Of a stretch of 64,000 nucleotides of DNA, positions 8,063 through 17,042 are shown in pieces. Within the stretch, counting starts at the first letter, position 1; each line of letters opens with the position of its first letter. The DNA lies in the NCBI GenBank assembly GCA_963729295.1, contig CAVSNJ010000028.1, positions 124,001 through 188,000 on the forward strand. The letters run 5' to 3'. The stretch comes from DATJLY01 sp963729295. GTDB lineage: Bacteria > Pseudomonadota > Alphaproteobacteria > ATCC43930 > CGMCC-115725. Position numbers and translations under genes: made by a program. The notes below the pieces were generated by a model that had not been told where the DNA came from, did no database searches, and saw only the letters and a program-made list of their open reading frames with translations.

Positions 8063-9346
8063 ATGACGCGGGAGGAGCTGTTGCAGCACGTGCGCGACAG
8101 CGTCGCAGCCTATTGCCGCGCCAATCACGATTTCGCCTTCGACAAGGGATCGCCGATCGTGCGCCTGCACGAGCCGACTTTCGGCGCCGACGAGATCAAC
8201 GCCGCGCTCGAATGCCTGCTGACGACGCAGGTGACGATGGGTGCCAAGGTGCGCAATTTCGAACGCGAGTTCGCCCAAAAATACGGCTGGACGAATGCGG
8301 TGATGGTGAATTCCGGCTCGTCCGCCAATCTTCTGGCGGTGGCCACGGTCGCCAACCCCGAGACGAAGGGCGGCTTGCGGCCCGGCGACGAGGTGATCGT
8401 GCCGGCGCTCTCGTGGTCGACGACCGTGTGGCCGCTCATCCAAAGCGGCCTGGTGCCGGTCATCGTCGACATCGATCCGGCGACGCTCAACATCGATCCG
8501 AACGAGGTGGAGCGTGCGATCGGTCCCAAGACGCGTGGCGTGATGATCGTTCCGGTCTATGGCAATCCGTGCGACATGGACGCGATCATGGCGATCTGCC
8601 GCAAGCACGGGTTGACGCTCATCGAGGATTGCTGCGAAGCGCTGGGCGCGCGCTATGACGGCAAGCCCGTCGGCTCGTTCGGACGCGTCGCGACCTTCAG
8701 CTTCTACTATTCGCACCACATCACGACGCTCGAGGGCGGCATTTGCGTGACGAACGACTTCGAATTCGCCGAGACCATGCGCATCCTGCGCGCGCATGGC
8801 TGGATCCGCGAGGTTCAGGACAAGGCGCGCTGGACCCAGCGCTATCCCGAGATTCATCCGCGCTTCCTCTTCGTCAATGTCGGCTACAATCTGCGCGCCA
8901 CTGAGCTGCAAGGGGCGATGGGGTCAGTGCAATTGCCGAAGCTCGACGAGTTCATCCGTCTCCGCCGCGAGAACGCGCGCTGGTATCGCCGCACGCTCGC
9001 GCAATTCGGCGAGATGTTCGATCTCCAGGAGGAAACTGCGAAGGGCGAGCATTCCTGGTTCGGATTCCCGATCACGGTGCGCGAAAAGGCGCCGTTTGCG
9101 CTCGCGGACCTGACGGCGGCGCTCGAGGAAGCGCATGTCGAGACGCGTCCCATCATTTGCGGCAACATCGCGCGCCAGCCCGGCATGAAGCTCTATCCTC
9201 ACCGCGTCGTCGGCGATCTGGCGCATGCGAGTCGCGTCATGGACCGCAGCTTCTCCTTCGGGATTCACCAGTCGGTCGACGATGCGGCGCGCGAATATGT
9301 GACCGAGCACATCCGCCGCTTCCTGAAGGCGCGCGGCGCGATATGA
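8063..9346 (+). CDS. ColD/RfbH-type PLP-dependent sugar 3-dehydratase
   Basis: A 427-residue member of the DegT/DnrJ/EryC1 fold. Where aminotransferases carry the PLP-binding lysine in an SFxPxK motif, this protein reads SFYYSHHITTLEGG with His218 at that site. That substitution defines the 3-dehydratases ColD (GDP-4-keto-6-deoxymannose 3-dehydratase) and E1/RfbH/AscC, which remove the C3 hydroxyl of a 4-keto-6-deoxy sugar. Asp189 of IEDCCEA should hold the PLP pyridine nitrogen. The cysteine cluster of the [2Fe-2S] E1/RfbH enzymes is absent, so it resembles ColD, which uses PMP and glutamate. It follows E1 beta by 26 bp and precedes a GDP-mannose dehydratase-like gene. ATG 8051, four codons upstream, is an alternative start. 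Confidence 0.86.
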   Translation: MTREELLQHVRDSVAAYCRANHDFAFDKGSPIVRLHEPTFGADEINAALECLLTTQVTMGAKVRNFEREFAQKYGWTNAVMVNSGSSANLLAVATVANPETKGGLRPGDEVIVPALSWSTTVWPLIQSGLVPVIVDIDPATLNIDPNEVERAIGPKTRGVMIVPVYGNPCDMDAIMAICRKHGLTLIEDCCEALGARYDGKPVGSFGRVATFSFYYSHHITTLEGGICVTNDFEFAETMRILRAHGWIREVQDKARWTQRYPEIHPRFLFVNVGYNLRATELQGAMGSVQLPKLDEFIRLRRENARWYRRTLAQFGEMFDLQEETAKGEHSWFGFPITVREKAPFALADLTAALEEAHVETRPIICGNIARQPGMKLYPHRVVGDLAHASRVMDRSFSFGIHQSVDDAAREYVTEHIRRFLKARGAI

Positions 9347-9365
9347 CCGAGCAAAGGCTGGTACC

Positions 9366-10379
9366 ATGACGCGGGCGCTCATCACCGGCATTACGGGGAT
9401 GGTGGGCTCGCATCTCGCTGAATATCTCATCGCCACCACCGATTGGGACGTCTACGGCCTGTGCCGTTGGCGCAGCCCCCTCGACAATCTCGAGACGCTC
9501 GTGCCGCGCATCAATCGCGCCGATCGCTGCTTTCTCGTCTATGGCGATCTGCGCGACACGCTTTCGATCCAGGAGGCGGTCCGCAAATCCGAACCGGACT
9601 ACGTGTTCCACCTCGCCGCGCAAAGCTTCCCGCGCACGAGCTTCGATGCGCCGCTCGACACGTTCGACACGAACATTCAGGGCACGGCGCGCGTGCTCGA
9701 TGCGCTTCGGATGTGGAAGCACGACGCGATTATCCATGTCTGCGCCTCGTCCGAGGTGTTCGGCCGCGTGCCGCGCGAGAAACTTCCGATCGACGAGGAA
9801 TGTACGTTCCATCCGGCCTCGCCCTACGCGATCTCCAAGGTCGGCACCGATCTCATCGGCCGTTTCTATGCCGAGGCGTACGACATGATGGTGATGACGA
9901 CGCGGATGTTCACGCACACGGGGCCGCGGCGCGGCGACGTCTTCGCCGAGTCGACATTCGCGAAGCAGATCGCGCTCATCGAGGCGGGCCTGCTGCCGCC
10001 GGTGGTCCAAGTCGGCAATCTCAATTCGCTGCGCACGATCGCCGACGTGCGCGACGCGGTGCGCGCCTACTACATGCTGCTGACCGTGAAGCCCGTGGCC
10101 GGCGCCTACTACAATATCGGTGGGACGCGCCAGGCGACAATGCGCGAGATCCTCGATTCGCTCCTCGCGCTCTCGCCCAAGAAGAGCGAGATCCGCATCG
10201 AGGTCGATCCCGCGCGGCTCCGGCCGATCGACGCCGATTTGCAGATCCCAGACACCACGAAATTTCGGCGCCACACCGGCTGGGCGCCCGAGATTTCCTA
10301 CGAGCGCACGATCGGCGATCTCCTCGACTATTGGCGCAAGCGCGTGAGCCGCGAGGGCGACCGCTTCCTGCGGCGCTGA
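9366..10379 (+). CDS. GDP-mannose 4,6-dehydratase-like SDR
   Basis: A 337-residue extended SDR with GITGMVG (8-14) and the catalytic pair Tyr154/Lys158 in PYAISK. The HTGPRRGDVF segment is characteristic of the GMD/RMD group that acts on GDP-mannose. The active-site triplet reads Ser128-Ser129-Glu130; the glutamate favours a 4,6-dehydratase, because the RMD reductases usually have Asp there. The product would be GDP-4-keto-6-deoxymannose, the substrate of the ColD-like enzyme encoded 19 bp upstream. The GNLNSLRTIADVRDAVRAYY stretch looks somewhat RMD-like, so a GDP-4-keto-6-deoxymannose reductase cannot be excluded. Confidence 0.8.
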   Translation: MTRALITGITGMVGSHLAEYLIATTDWDVYGLCRWRSPLDNLETLVPRINRADRCFLVYGDLRDTLSIQEAVRKSEPDYVFHLAAQSFPRTSFDAPLDTFDTNIQGTARVLDALRMWKHDAIIHVCASSEVFGRVPREKLPIDEECTFHPASPYAISKVGTDLIGRFYAEAYDMMVMTTRMFTHTGPRRGDVFAESTFAKQIALIEAGLLPPVVQVGNLNSLRTIADVRDAVRAYYMLLTVKPVAGAYYNIGGTRQATMREILDSLLALSPKKSEIRIEVDPARLRPIDADLQIPDTTKFRRHTGWAPEISYERTIGDLLDYWRKRVSREGDRFLRR

Positions 10380-10386
10380 TGCGCGG

Positions 10387-11586
10387 ATGCAGGCGGTCAT
10401 TCTCGCGGGAGGCAAGGGCGCGCGCCTCGGCGCGCTCGCGGGCGGCCGGCCGAAACCGCTCGTCGAAGTCGGCGGCAAGCCCTACGTCCTTTACCTCATC
10501 GAGAATTTGCGGCGCTTCGGCTTCGGCGAGATCGTCATTCTGGCCGGGCCGTTTGCCGACGCCTATCGCGAGAGCCTTGGTGGTGCCGCTATCCGCGGCA
10601 TCAAACTCACGATCGTCGCCGAGGACCCGCCGGCCGATACCGCGGGCGCGCTCCGTTATGCCGCGGAGCATCTCCGTCCGCGATTTCTTCTGCTGAACGG
10701 CGATTCCTATTTCGACTTCAACTGGCTCGACCTTGTGGCCCGGCACGACACGGGTCGATGGCTCGCGCGCATCGCCTTGCGCCGTGTCGACGATGTCGGG
10801 CGCTATGGCGCGGTGACGCTCGCGGGCACGCGCGTCATGAACTTTGCCGAAAAAGACGCAGCCGGCCCGGGGCTCATCAATGCCGGCCTTTATTGGATGA
10901 AGCGCGCCATCCTCGACGAGATCGGGCCGCCGCCCCTCTCGCTCGAGCGCGCGCTCCTGCCGAATCTTGCCGCACGCGGGCTCCTCCGGGGCGCCGTCTA
11001 TGATGGACGCTTCATCGATATCGGCGTGCCGGATGATCTGGCGCGAGGGGCGCGGCTGATGCCGCTGTGGCAGCGCCGGCCGGCAGTCTTTCTCGACCGC
11101 GACGGCGTCATCAATCGCGATACGGGATATATCCATCGCGAGGAGGATTTCGTTTGGTGCGATGGCGCGCAGGACGCGATCAAGCGGCTCAACGAGAGCG
11201 GCTACTTCATCTTCGTGGTGACGAACCAGGCGGGGATCGCGCGCGGCCTTTACCGCCCGGCGGACGTGGTACGCCTTCATCGCTGGATCAATCGCGAGCT
11301 GAGACGCGTCGGCGCGCATATCGATGAATTTTATTTCTGCCCGCACCATCCGACCGAAGGCAGCGGCAGATATCGCCGAGTTTGCGAATGCCGGAAGCCC
11401 GCGCCCGGCATGCTGCGGCAAGCGATGGGCGAATGGCCGGTCGATCAATCCGCGAGCTTCATGATCGGCGACAAGGAAACCGACATGGCGGCCGCAAGCG
11501 CGGCTGGCGTCGAGGGCGTCCTCCTGCGCGACGGCGACAATGTCGATACCGTCGTCGCAAACAGGCTGAAGCCGGATCTGTCCTAG
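10387..11586 (+). CDS. Fused D,D-heptose-1-phosphate guanylyltransferase (HddC-like) and heptose bisphosphatase (GmhB-like)
   Basis: A 399-residue bifunctional protein. Residues 1-222 form a nucleotidyltransferase with LAGGKGARL (6-14) and LNGDSYFDF (104-111), as in HddC/RmlA-type enzymes. Residues 232-399 form a HAD phosphatase with FLDRDGVIN (nucleophile Asp237, acid Asp239), VVTNQAG, the zinc-loop pattern CPHH...CECRKP and GDKETDM, as in GmhB/HisB-N. Together they would remove the C7 phosphate from heptose 1,7-bisphosphate and then make GDP-D-glycero-D-manno-heptose. The kinase step could be supplied by the GHMP kinase at the left edge; an isomerase (GmhA) is not in the window. It starts 7 bp after the dehydratase gene, and its stop codon overlaps that of the convergent GT4 gene. 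Confidence 0.85.
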   Translation: MQAVILAGGKGARLGALAGGRPKPLVEVGGKPYVLYLIENLRRFGFGEIVILAGPFADAYRESLGGAAIRGIKLTIVAEDPPADTAGALRYAAEHLRPRFLLLNGDSYFDFNWLDLVARHDTGRWLARIALRRVDDVGRYGAVTLAGTRVMNFAEKDAAGPGLINAGLYWMKRAILDEIGPPPLSLERALLPNLAARGLLRGAVYDGRFIDIGVPDDLARGARLMPLWQRRPAVFLDRDGVINRDTGYIHREEDFVWCDGAQDAIKRLNESGYFIFVVTNQAGIARGLYRPADVVRLHRWINRELRRVGAHIDEFYFCPHHPTEGSGRYRRVCECRKPAPGMLRQAMGEWPVDQSASFMIGDKETDMAAASAAGVEGVLLRDGDNVDTVVANRLKPDLS

Positions 11587-12728
11587 CCCTCGCGCCGCTC
11601 GCCGATGAGATCGGCGTAGATCGCCTCGTAGCGCCGCGCCACGGCATCGATCGAATAGAGCGAAGCGATCTGCTCGCGGGCTGCCACGCCGAGTGCCGCC
11701 ATTCCCTCGGCGCCACGCGCCAGCAAGTCCAATACCGAATCCGCCAGCGCGCGTGGATCGCGCGCCGGCACGACCGCGCCCGTTTCGCCAATGAGCACGC
11801 GCGCCTCGCCGACGTCGCTCGCGACGCACGGAACGCCGCACGCCATCGCTTCGCCGATCACGTTGGGGAAACCTTCGCCGAGTGAGGAAAGCACCATGAG
11901 ATCGAGCGCGGGATAGAGGTTCTCGACGTCGTTGCGTTCGCCAAGAGCCTGCACAATTCCCGCGATGCGCGGCGGCAGCGGAAGCTTCTCCGTCCCCGCG
12001 CCGATCAGCACAAACCGCACGTCGTCGCGCTGCGCTGCGATCCGTTGCGCGGCCTCCAGGAATGTGGCGTGATCCTTCATGCCATCGACCCGCGCGACCA
12101 TGCCGATGACGCGCTGTGCCTCGCCATAGCCAAGCCGCCGGCGTCCCTCCGCGCGACCCGACGGATTCGGCAGGAACGCCGCAATGTCGAATCCGTTCGG
12201 CACGATCTCCCAGCGCCGCGGCCGATATCCCAACGTCTCATGAAGATGCTTCCCCGCCTCGCTGTTGACCATGACGCAAGCGGGCCGGCGCGAGAGGAGC
12301 GCGAGGACGCGTTGAAGGACGCGCAACTGCGCCTGGTGCGGCGCACCGGCGATCCCGCTCAAGCGAATATTCCACGCAACCGGAACGCCCCGCGCCGCGA
12401 CGAGCGCCAGCAAGTCGGCGTGATAAAGCCAGCTCTGGATGAGCGCGGGGGCCTCGCCGCCAACGATCTCGCGCAGCCTCCGAACGGCGCCGAGCGACGG
12501 CATGCCCTGCCGCATGCCGAGACCCATAACGCGAACCCCCGAAGCGGCGATCGCGTTCGCCTGCGCTCCACCATCGATGAGCGATACGACGACAGGCTCG
12601 AAGCGCGTACGGTCGAGATGCGTCACGAGCCGCGTCAGCATCGTCTGCGCGCCGCCGCGCGCGAGGCCGGTGATGAGGTGAAGGATTTTGGCGGGCCGCA
12701 CGGCGGGGCGAGCGTTCGCGACGCTCAT
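11583..12728 (-). CDS. GT4-family glycosyltransferase
   Basis: A 381-residue GT-B glycosyltransferase. The N-terminal acceptor domain begins with ILHLITGLARGGAQ, a typical GT4 opening with a glycine-rich loop. The C-terminal donor domain contains VPNGFD, GMVARVDGMKD and the nucleotide-sugar motif SLGEGFPNVIGEAMACG with the expected E-x7-E pattern. It would add a sugar from an NDP donor on the cytoplasmic face during repeat-unit assembly. Its ATG overlaps the stop of the upstream membrane-protein gene by 4 bp (ATGA), so it is the last gene of a tightly coupled leftward unit starting at 18621. Its stop overlaps the convergent heptose gene. Confidence 0.88.
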   Translation of the reverse strand: MSVANARPAVRPAKILHLITGLARGGAQTMLTRLVTHLDRTRFEPVVVSLIDGGAQANAIAASGVRVMGLGMRQGMPSLGAVRRLREIVGGEAPALIQSWLYHADLLALVAARGVPVAWNIRLSGIAGAPHQAQLRVLQRVLALLSRRPACVMVNSEAGKHLHETLGYRPRRWEIVPNGFDIAAFLPNPSGRAEGRRRLGYGEAQRVIGMVARVDGMKDHATFLEAAQRIAAQRDDVRFVLIGAGTEKLPLPPRIAGIVQALGERNDVENLYPALDLMVLSSLGEGFPNVIGEAMACGVPCVASDVGEARVLIGETGAVVPARDPRALADSVLDLLARGAEGMAALGVAAREQIASLYSIDAVARRYEAIYADLIGERREG

Positions 12729-14233
12729 GCCGGCGGCGCGGCGAAGGCGACAAGGAGATAGTCGCCGGATTGCGCTATCACGCCGGCATGCGCGAGGCGC
12801 AACTCTTCGAGCCCGACATAGCGCCGGTCGAGCAGGAGATGCGTCAGCCGGTAGACGCGCACGAAATGCTCGATCGGTTTGCGCAGGACCGGAAAGAACG
12901 GCTCAGCTTCGGTGAAGCCCAACCCATGCGTCCCCCACAGCACCGACCGGCGCGTGTGATAAGCGACGAGATCGCAGAGATGCGCCGGCAGGCACATGAG
13001 CCGGGCCTCTTCGTTCGCGGAAATGCGCTCGAGCAGCGGTTCGAGCTCGGGCGTGAGCCGCCCCATCACCGTTGCCGGTCCGCGCATGCGGCGCGCGGTC
13101 TGCCAATAGGAAAAGCCAGTCCAGGCGGCGCAAAAAATCGCGGCGGAAGCACTCGCAAGGCCCGGCGTTTCGGCTGAGACGGCGACGGCGAGGAAGAGTG
13201 ACGGCAGGAGCGCGTATTTGAAATACTTGTTGCCCTCGCCAAGGCAGCGGAGCGGGCGAACAAAATACGTGGCACAGCCCCAGATGTAAGTACCCGCGAT
13301 CCAGAATGCGGCGAACCGCTCGGTCGCGCCGAAATCGGGCCACGCGAGCGCCACCGCGGGCGCGAACACGATGAAGCAATTGTAGTCGAGCACTTTTTCG
13401 AGCTGGCGGCCGAGCCAGCGCAGATCATGCGGGTGATAATAGGCGCTTCCCGCATTCGCGCCGACATAAAGCGGCGAGCGCCGGACGATATGGGCGTTGA
13501 GCAGCGGCCAGTTGCGCGCCCAATAGGTCACGATGTCGCGATGGCCATCGAGAATTTGCACGAAAAGGCGCGGCGCTACGGCAAATCCCACGAGATACGA
13601 CCCGGCGAGCGGCACGAGCCAGCGCCAGTCTCCCTCGGCGAGCGCGAGAAAAGGCATGAGAAACCACAAGAGCTGCACCGACAGCTTGTGCGTGTAGAGC
13701 ACCATGACCCCGAGCGCGATCGCGAGCGGCAGCAGGGCGGCGGTGCCGCCGATCCAGGCGAAGCTCGCGAGGAGAAACCCGTTCGTCTCGAGAAGCGCGA
13801 GCGGCCGGCTCGTGAGCGAGCTGAACTCGAGGATGAGCGATGCATTTGCCGTATACGCCAGCCCTGCGACAAGCGCGTAGCCGGGCCCGAACCGTGCGCC
13901 GACCCAAAGCGCCAAGAGCGCCAACGTCAATGCATCGATGAGAGGCGAAATGGCCCAATAGAAGCGCGCGACCCAGGGCGCGGGCAGCATGCCCAGCACC
14001 ATGCTCATCAGCGGCGGATAGGCCTGTTCCTGGGGCTCGAGCAGGTAAAGCGGCGGCAGCACGATCGGCAGCCGCCGCCGCGCGCGAAACGCCTCGGCGC
14101 AGAGGAGATAGTAGTACGCGTCACAGCCCTGGCGCCGGTGCGTCCAGACCGGCGCGAAGCGCAACGCGAGATGCGCCGCCACGAGCAGGAGCGCGACACC
14201 GAGCGTCGATAGCAGCATCGGCAGCCGGCTCAT
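12725..14233 (-). CDS. Polytopic membrane protein, GT-C-like glycosyltransferase or polymerase candidate
   Basis: A 502-residue protein with about ten membrane segments over residues 5-400 and a soluble C-terminal tail of about 120 residues. The first periplasmic loop contains GCDAYYYLLCAE followed by a proline-rich QAYPPL segment, resembling the acidic first-loop motif of GT-C enzymes (oligosaccharyltransferase/PMT-like). I therefore suggest a GT-C glycosyltransferase or an O-antigen polymerase/ligase, but I cannot place it in a named family. The start is fixed at 14233 because this ATG overlaps the ABC transporter stop (ATGA); the frame is open further upstream inside that gene. The GT4 gene downstream overlaps in the same way. 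Confidence 0.65.
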   Translation of the reverse strand: MSRLPMLLSTLGVALLLVAAHLALRFAPVWTHRRQGCDAYYYLLCAEAFRARRRLPIVLPPLYLLEPQEQAYPPLMSMVLGMLPAPWVARFYWAISPLIDALTLALLALWVGARFGPGYALVAGLAYTANASLILEFSSLTSRPLALLETNGFLLASFAWIGGTAALLPLAIALGVMVLYTHKLSVQLLWFLMPFLALAEGDWRWLVPLAGSYLVGFAVAPRLFVQILDGHRDIVTYWARNWPLLNAHIVRRSPLYVGANAGSAYYHPHDLRWLGRQLEKVLDYNCFIVFAPAVALAWPDFGATERFAAFWIAGTYIWGCATYFVRPLRCLGEGNKYFKYALLPSLFLAVAVSAETPGLASASAAIFCAAWTGFSYWQTARRMRGPATVMGRLTPELEPLLERISANEEARLMCLPAHLCDLVAYHTRRSVLWGTHGLGFTEAEPFFPVLRKPIEHFVRVYRLTHLLLDRRYVGLEELRLAHAGVIAQSGDYLLVAFAAPPA

Positions 14234-16059
14234 TGCGAGGAAAGGCTCTGATGCTCTTCGCTCTGGATCTTCCAGAAATCGAAGAAGCGCGTGCCCGGGC
14301 GCGACAATTCCTGCCAAGTGCCGCGCTCGACGATGCGCCCGCGCTCGAGAAGGCAAAGCACGTCCGCGTCGCGCAACGTGGAAAGACGATGGGCGATGAT
14401 GAGGATCGTGATCTGGCCACGCATTTCGAGGATTGCCCGCATCACCGCTTGCTCGGATTCGGAATCGAGCGCGTTCGTTGCCTCGTCGATGACGAGAAGC
14501 CGGGCATGGCCGACAAGCGCGCGCGCAAGTCCTATGCGCTGCCGCTCGCCGCCGGACAAGCGCATGCCGCGCTCGCCCACCTCCGTCTCGTAGCCTTGCG
14601 GCAGCGCGCGAATGAATTGGTCGGCATGCGCGCGCCGCGCCGCGTCGGCAATTTCGTTATCGCTCGCCGCTGGGTTGCCCCACCTTATGTTCTCTGCGAT
14701 CGAGGTATTGAAGAGAAACGTATCTTGCGCGACATAGCCGACATTCCGGCGCCAGGCGGCAGGCGCGAGCGAGGAAAGCGGCAGGCCGTCGATGTCGATC
14801 GCGCCCGCATCCGGCGCGACGAGGCCAAGGATGCAGTCGGCGAGCGTCGATTTGCCCGCGCCCGAGGGTCCGGCGAGCCCGACGATCGCGCCCCTCGGAA
14901 GATCGAACGAAAGGCCATTGAGCGCGGCAAGAGCGCCGTGCCGGACGATCACGTCGCGCACGCGCACGTCGACACCTTCGTCGGCGCGGAAGATGGGCGA
15001 GGCGCCGTCTGCCGCCGCTTCGCGCTCACGCCGCGCAGCCTCGAGCGTCTCGCGCGCCGGCGCGATCGAGGGAGCATATGTGGCGTGCAGGCTCTGTACA
15101 TATTGTTGCACCTGCGACAGGCGCAGATAGAGCCGAATGAAGAGATAGACGGTAACGAGCACCGTCGCGGGATTGATGCCGATCTTGACGACGCCTATCC
15201 ACAGGCTCGCGCACAGCGCCACCATGGCGCATCCTTCGTAGATCGAGCGCACGAGGAACGGATGGAATTGTGTCAGGCGCTCGACCCGGTAGATGCGGCG
15301 CACGGCCGCGGTGAAGAATCCCGTGGCGCGGTCTTCAGCGGCCGCGGCCTTGATAAGGCGCGCGCCGCCCATGAACTCGTTCGCGATCACATGCAGCGTC
15401 TCGTTCTCACGCATGAGTTGGGCGCCGAGGCCGCGATTGAAGCGCGTCAACGGCTGCACGCAGAGCCACATCACCGCGCCGAAGATCGCCGTGCCGAGCG
15501 CCACCTCCCACGACGCGAGGAGCGACAACACCACGTAGACGAGCATGAAGACGGTACCCGCCGCGATCGTCGCGAGGCAATAGAACGCACCGCCCAACCG
15601 CATCGTCTCCTCGAGGAGCGCGTTCGTGAGCTGTCCGGTCTTGTGGTCGAGAAAGAAGCGCCAGCGCGCGCCCATCATGCTGGCGAACATATCCTCGCGC
15701 CAGAGCGCGACGTAGCGGCCGCGGAACTGCGCGGAGAGCCAGCCTTCGCACACCGAGGCGGCGTTCTGGAGCAGGAACGCGGCGAGTGCCACGGCAAGGA
15801 GGTGCGAGAAATCGTGCGGGAAGCCGAAGAGGTCGAGCACCGCGCCGGCGAAGCGCGCGAGGATGCCGGTACCCGCGCCGCCGGTCCCCGAGCCGCCCGT
15901 GGCGAGCCCCGATAGCAACGGCAGGAGAAACGCCAAGCCCAGCCCCTCGGTGATGCCGTTCAGCGCCATGGCGAACACCAGGAGCGGCGCGCGCCACCCG
16001 AGCCGCTGCCGAATGTCGCGGAGGAGATAACGCACGAAATGCCGAGACGCTGACATCAT
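14230..16059 (-). CDS. ABC transporter, fused permease and ATPase (lipid-linked glycan flippase type)
   Basis: A 609-residue half-transporter of the MsbA/PglK class. The N-terminal 320 residues hold six predicted membrane helices. The nucleotide-binding domain (about 360-600) has Walker A GPSGAGKST, signature LSGGERQR, Walker B LLVIDEATNALDSE and the H-loop IAHRLS. It would work as a homodimer in the inner membrane, and by analogy with PglK could flip the lipid-linked oligosaccharide made by the neighbouring glycosyltransferases. No Wzx gene is seen in the window, which fits an ABC export route. The ATGATG start overlaps the upstream methyltransferase stop by 4 bp; the second ATG (16056) is an equal alternative. 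Confidence 0.88.
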   Translation of the reverse strand: MMSASRHFVRYLLRDIRQRLGWRAPLLVFAMALNGITEGLGLAFLLPLLSGLATGGSGTGGAGTGILARFAGAVLDLFGFPHDFSHLLAVALAAFLLQNAASVCEGWLSAQFRGRYVALWREDMFASMMGARWRFFLDHKTGQLTNALLEETMRLGGAFYCLATIAAGTVFMLVYVVLSLLASWEVALGTAIFGAVMWLCVQPLTRFNRGLGAQLMRENETLHVIANEFMGGARLIKAAAAEDRATGFFTAAVRRIYRVERLTQFHPFLVRSIYEGCAMVALCASLWIGVVKIGINPATVLVTVYLFIRLYLRLSQVQQYVQSLHATYAPSIAPARETLEAARREREAAADGASPIFRADEGVDVRVRDVIVRHGALAALNGLSFDLPRGAIVGLAGPSGAGKSTLADCILGLVAPDAGAIDIDGLPLSSLAPAAWRRNVGYVAQDTFLFNTSIAENIRWGNPAASDNEIADAARRAHADQFIRALPQGYETEVGERGMRLSGGERQRIGLARALVGHARLLVIDEATNALDSESEQAVMRAILEMRGQITILIIAHRLSTLRDADVLCLLERGRIVERGTWQELSRPGTRFFDFWKIQSEEHQSLSSQ

Positions 16060-17042
16060 GCCTTCCGGAACGCGGCGACCCAAACGGCGCGGCGGCGCGG
16101 CGGAATGAGTTTCGCCAGCAGCGATCGATAATCCGCAAGGTCGAGCGGCCACGGCGCGCAATTCTTGCGGATCGCATCGAAGAGGACGGGACAGAACGGT
16201 GCGTAGAAACCCTCGTAGGATTGGCGCACCATAGTCAAGCCGGCTTGGCTCGCGATGCGTACGACAGTATCGAGCGGGTGAAGCCGCCCGTACCAGCGCC
16301 GCACGGACTCGGCGGCCAGGCTTTCCGAATTCGCGGTGAGGACGAGCCAGTGGCCGCCGCCTTTGAGAACCCGCGCGATCTCACCCGCGAGACGCGTGAG
16401 CTGATCTGGCGGAAAATGCTCGATCACCATCCAGTCCAGCACGAGATCGAATTCGGCCGCGCGCCAGGGCAGGCAAGGATAACCGGGCGGCACGACCTGG
16501 AACTGACATTCGGGGAGATGCGGCCAGCCCTCGTTCGGCGCGATATCTTGTGCGGCAATGCGAAAGCCCAATTGCGCGAGAACGCCAAGGTTACGGCCGC
16601 GGCCGGTACCATGGTCAAGCACGTGCATGCCAGCGCGGCGCGGCAACTCGGCGAGATAGTGCTCGGCCCAAGCGCGCGCCATTGCCGAATCGCTGCGGGT
16701 CCGTTCGTAATAGCGCCGCAGCCGCGCCCGGGTGAGCCATGCGAGCGGCGACAGCGGCGAGCCGACCGGATTAAGACAGTATTTGACCGCGCGGACGAGC
16801 CGGCGCGCATTGTCGGCCGGGCGCGCGTCTTTCAGCCACAACGCGCGCGAGGATTCCGCTTCGGGCGCGGCCGTGCGCCAGTCGATGACGTTGCCGCCAA
16901 CGCTGACCCGTCCCTCGGCGGCGCAGCTCGCGCAGATCACGCTTGCGCCGGAAGCGCTGAGCGCATTGCCGCAACGAGGGCACCGAGCGAGGCTCGCGGC
17001 CGCCTCCTGCGCTGCGCTCGTCGCCAACCGCTCAGTCCGCAT
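16056..17042 (-). CDS. SAM-dependent methyltransferase with N-terminal zinc-ribbon-like segment
   Basis: A 328-residue class I methyltransferase. Residues 17-42 contain CPRCGN and CASC, two CxxC pairs 15 residues apart that could bind zinc, as in methyltransferases that begin with a Trm112-like ribbon. The SAM-binding motif I is HVLDHGTGRGRNLG, and motif IV is LVLDWMVIEHFPP. It probably methylates a sugar or biosynthetic intermediate of the local glycan. The ATG at 17042 overlaps the end of the upstream deacetylase-like gene by 11 bp; longer in-frame starts would run antisense-like through that gene and give a low-complexity N-terminus, so they were not used. The ABC transporter overlaps its end. 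Confidence 0.8.
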   Translation of the reverse strand: MRTERLATSAAQEAAASLARCPRCGNALSASGASVICASCAAEGRVSVGGNVIDWRTAAPEAESSRALWLKDARPADNARRLVRAVKYCLNPVGSPLSPLAWLTRARLRRYYERTRSDSAMARAWAEHYLAELPRRAGMHVLDHGTGRGRNLGVLAQLGFRIAAQDIAPNEGWPHLPECQFQVVPPGYPCLPWRAAEFDLVLDWMVIEHFPPDQLTRLAGEIARVLKGGGHWLVLTANSESLAAESVRRWYGRLHPLDTVVRIASQAGLTMVRQSYEGFYAPFCPVLFDAIRKNCAPWPLDLADYRSLLAKLIPPRRRAVWVAAFRKA

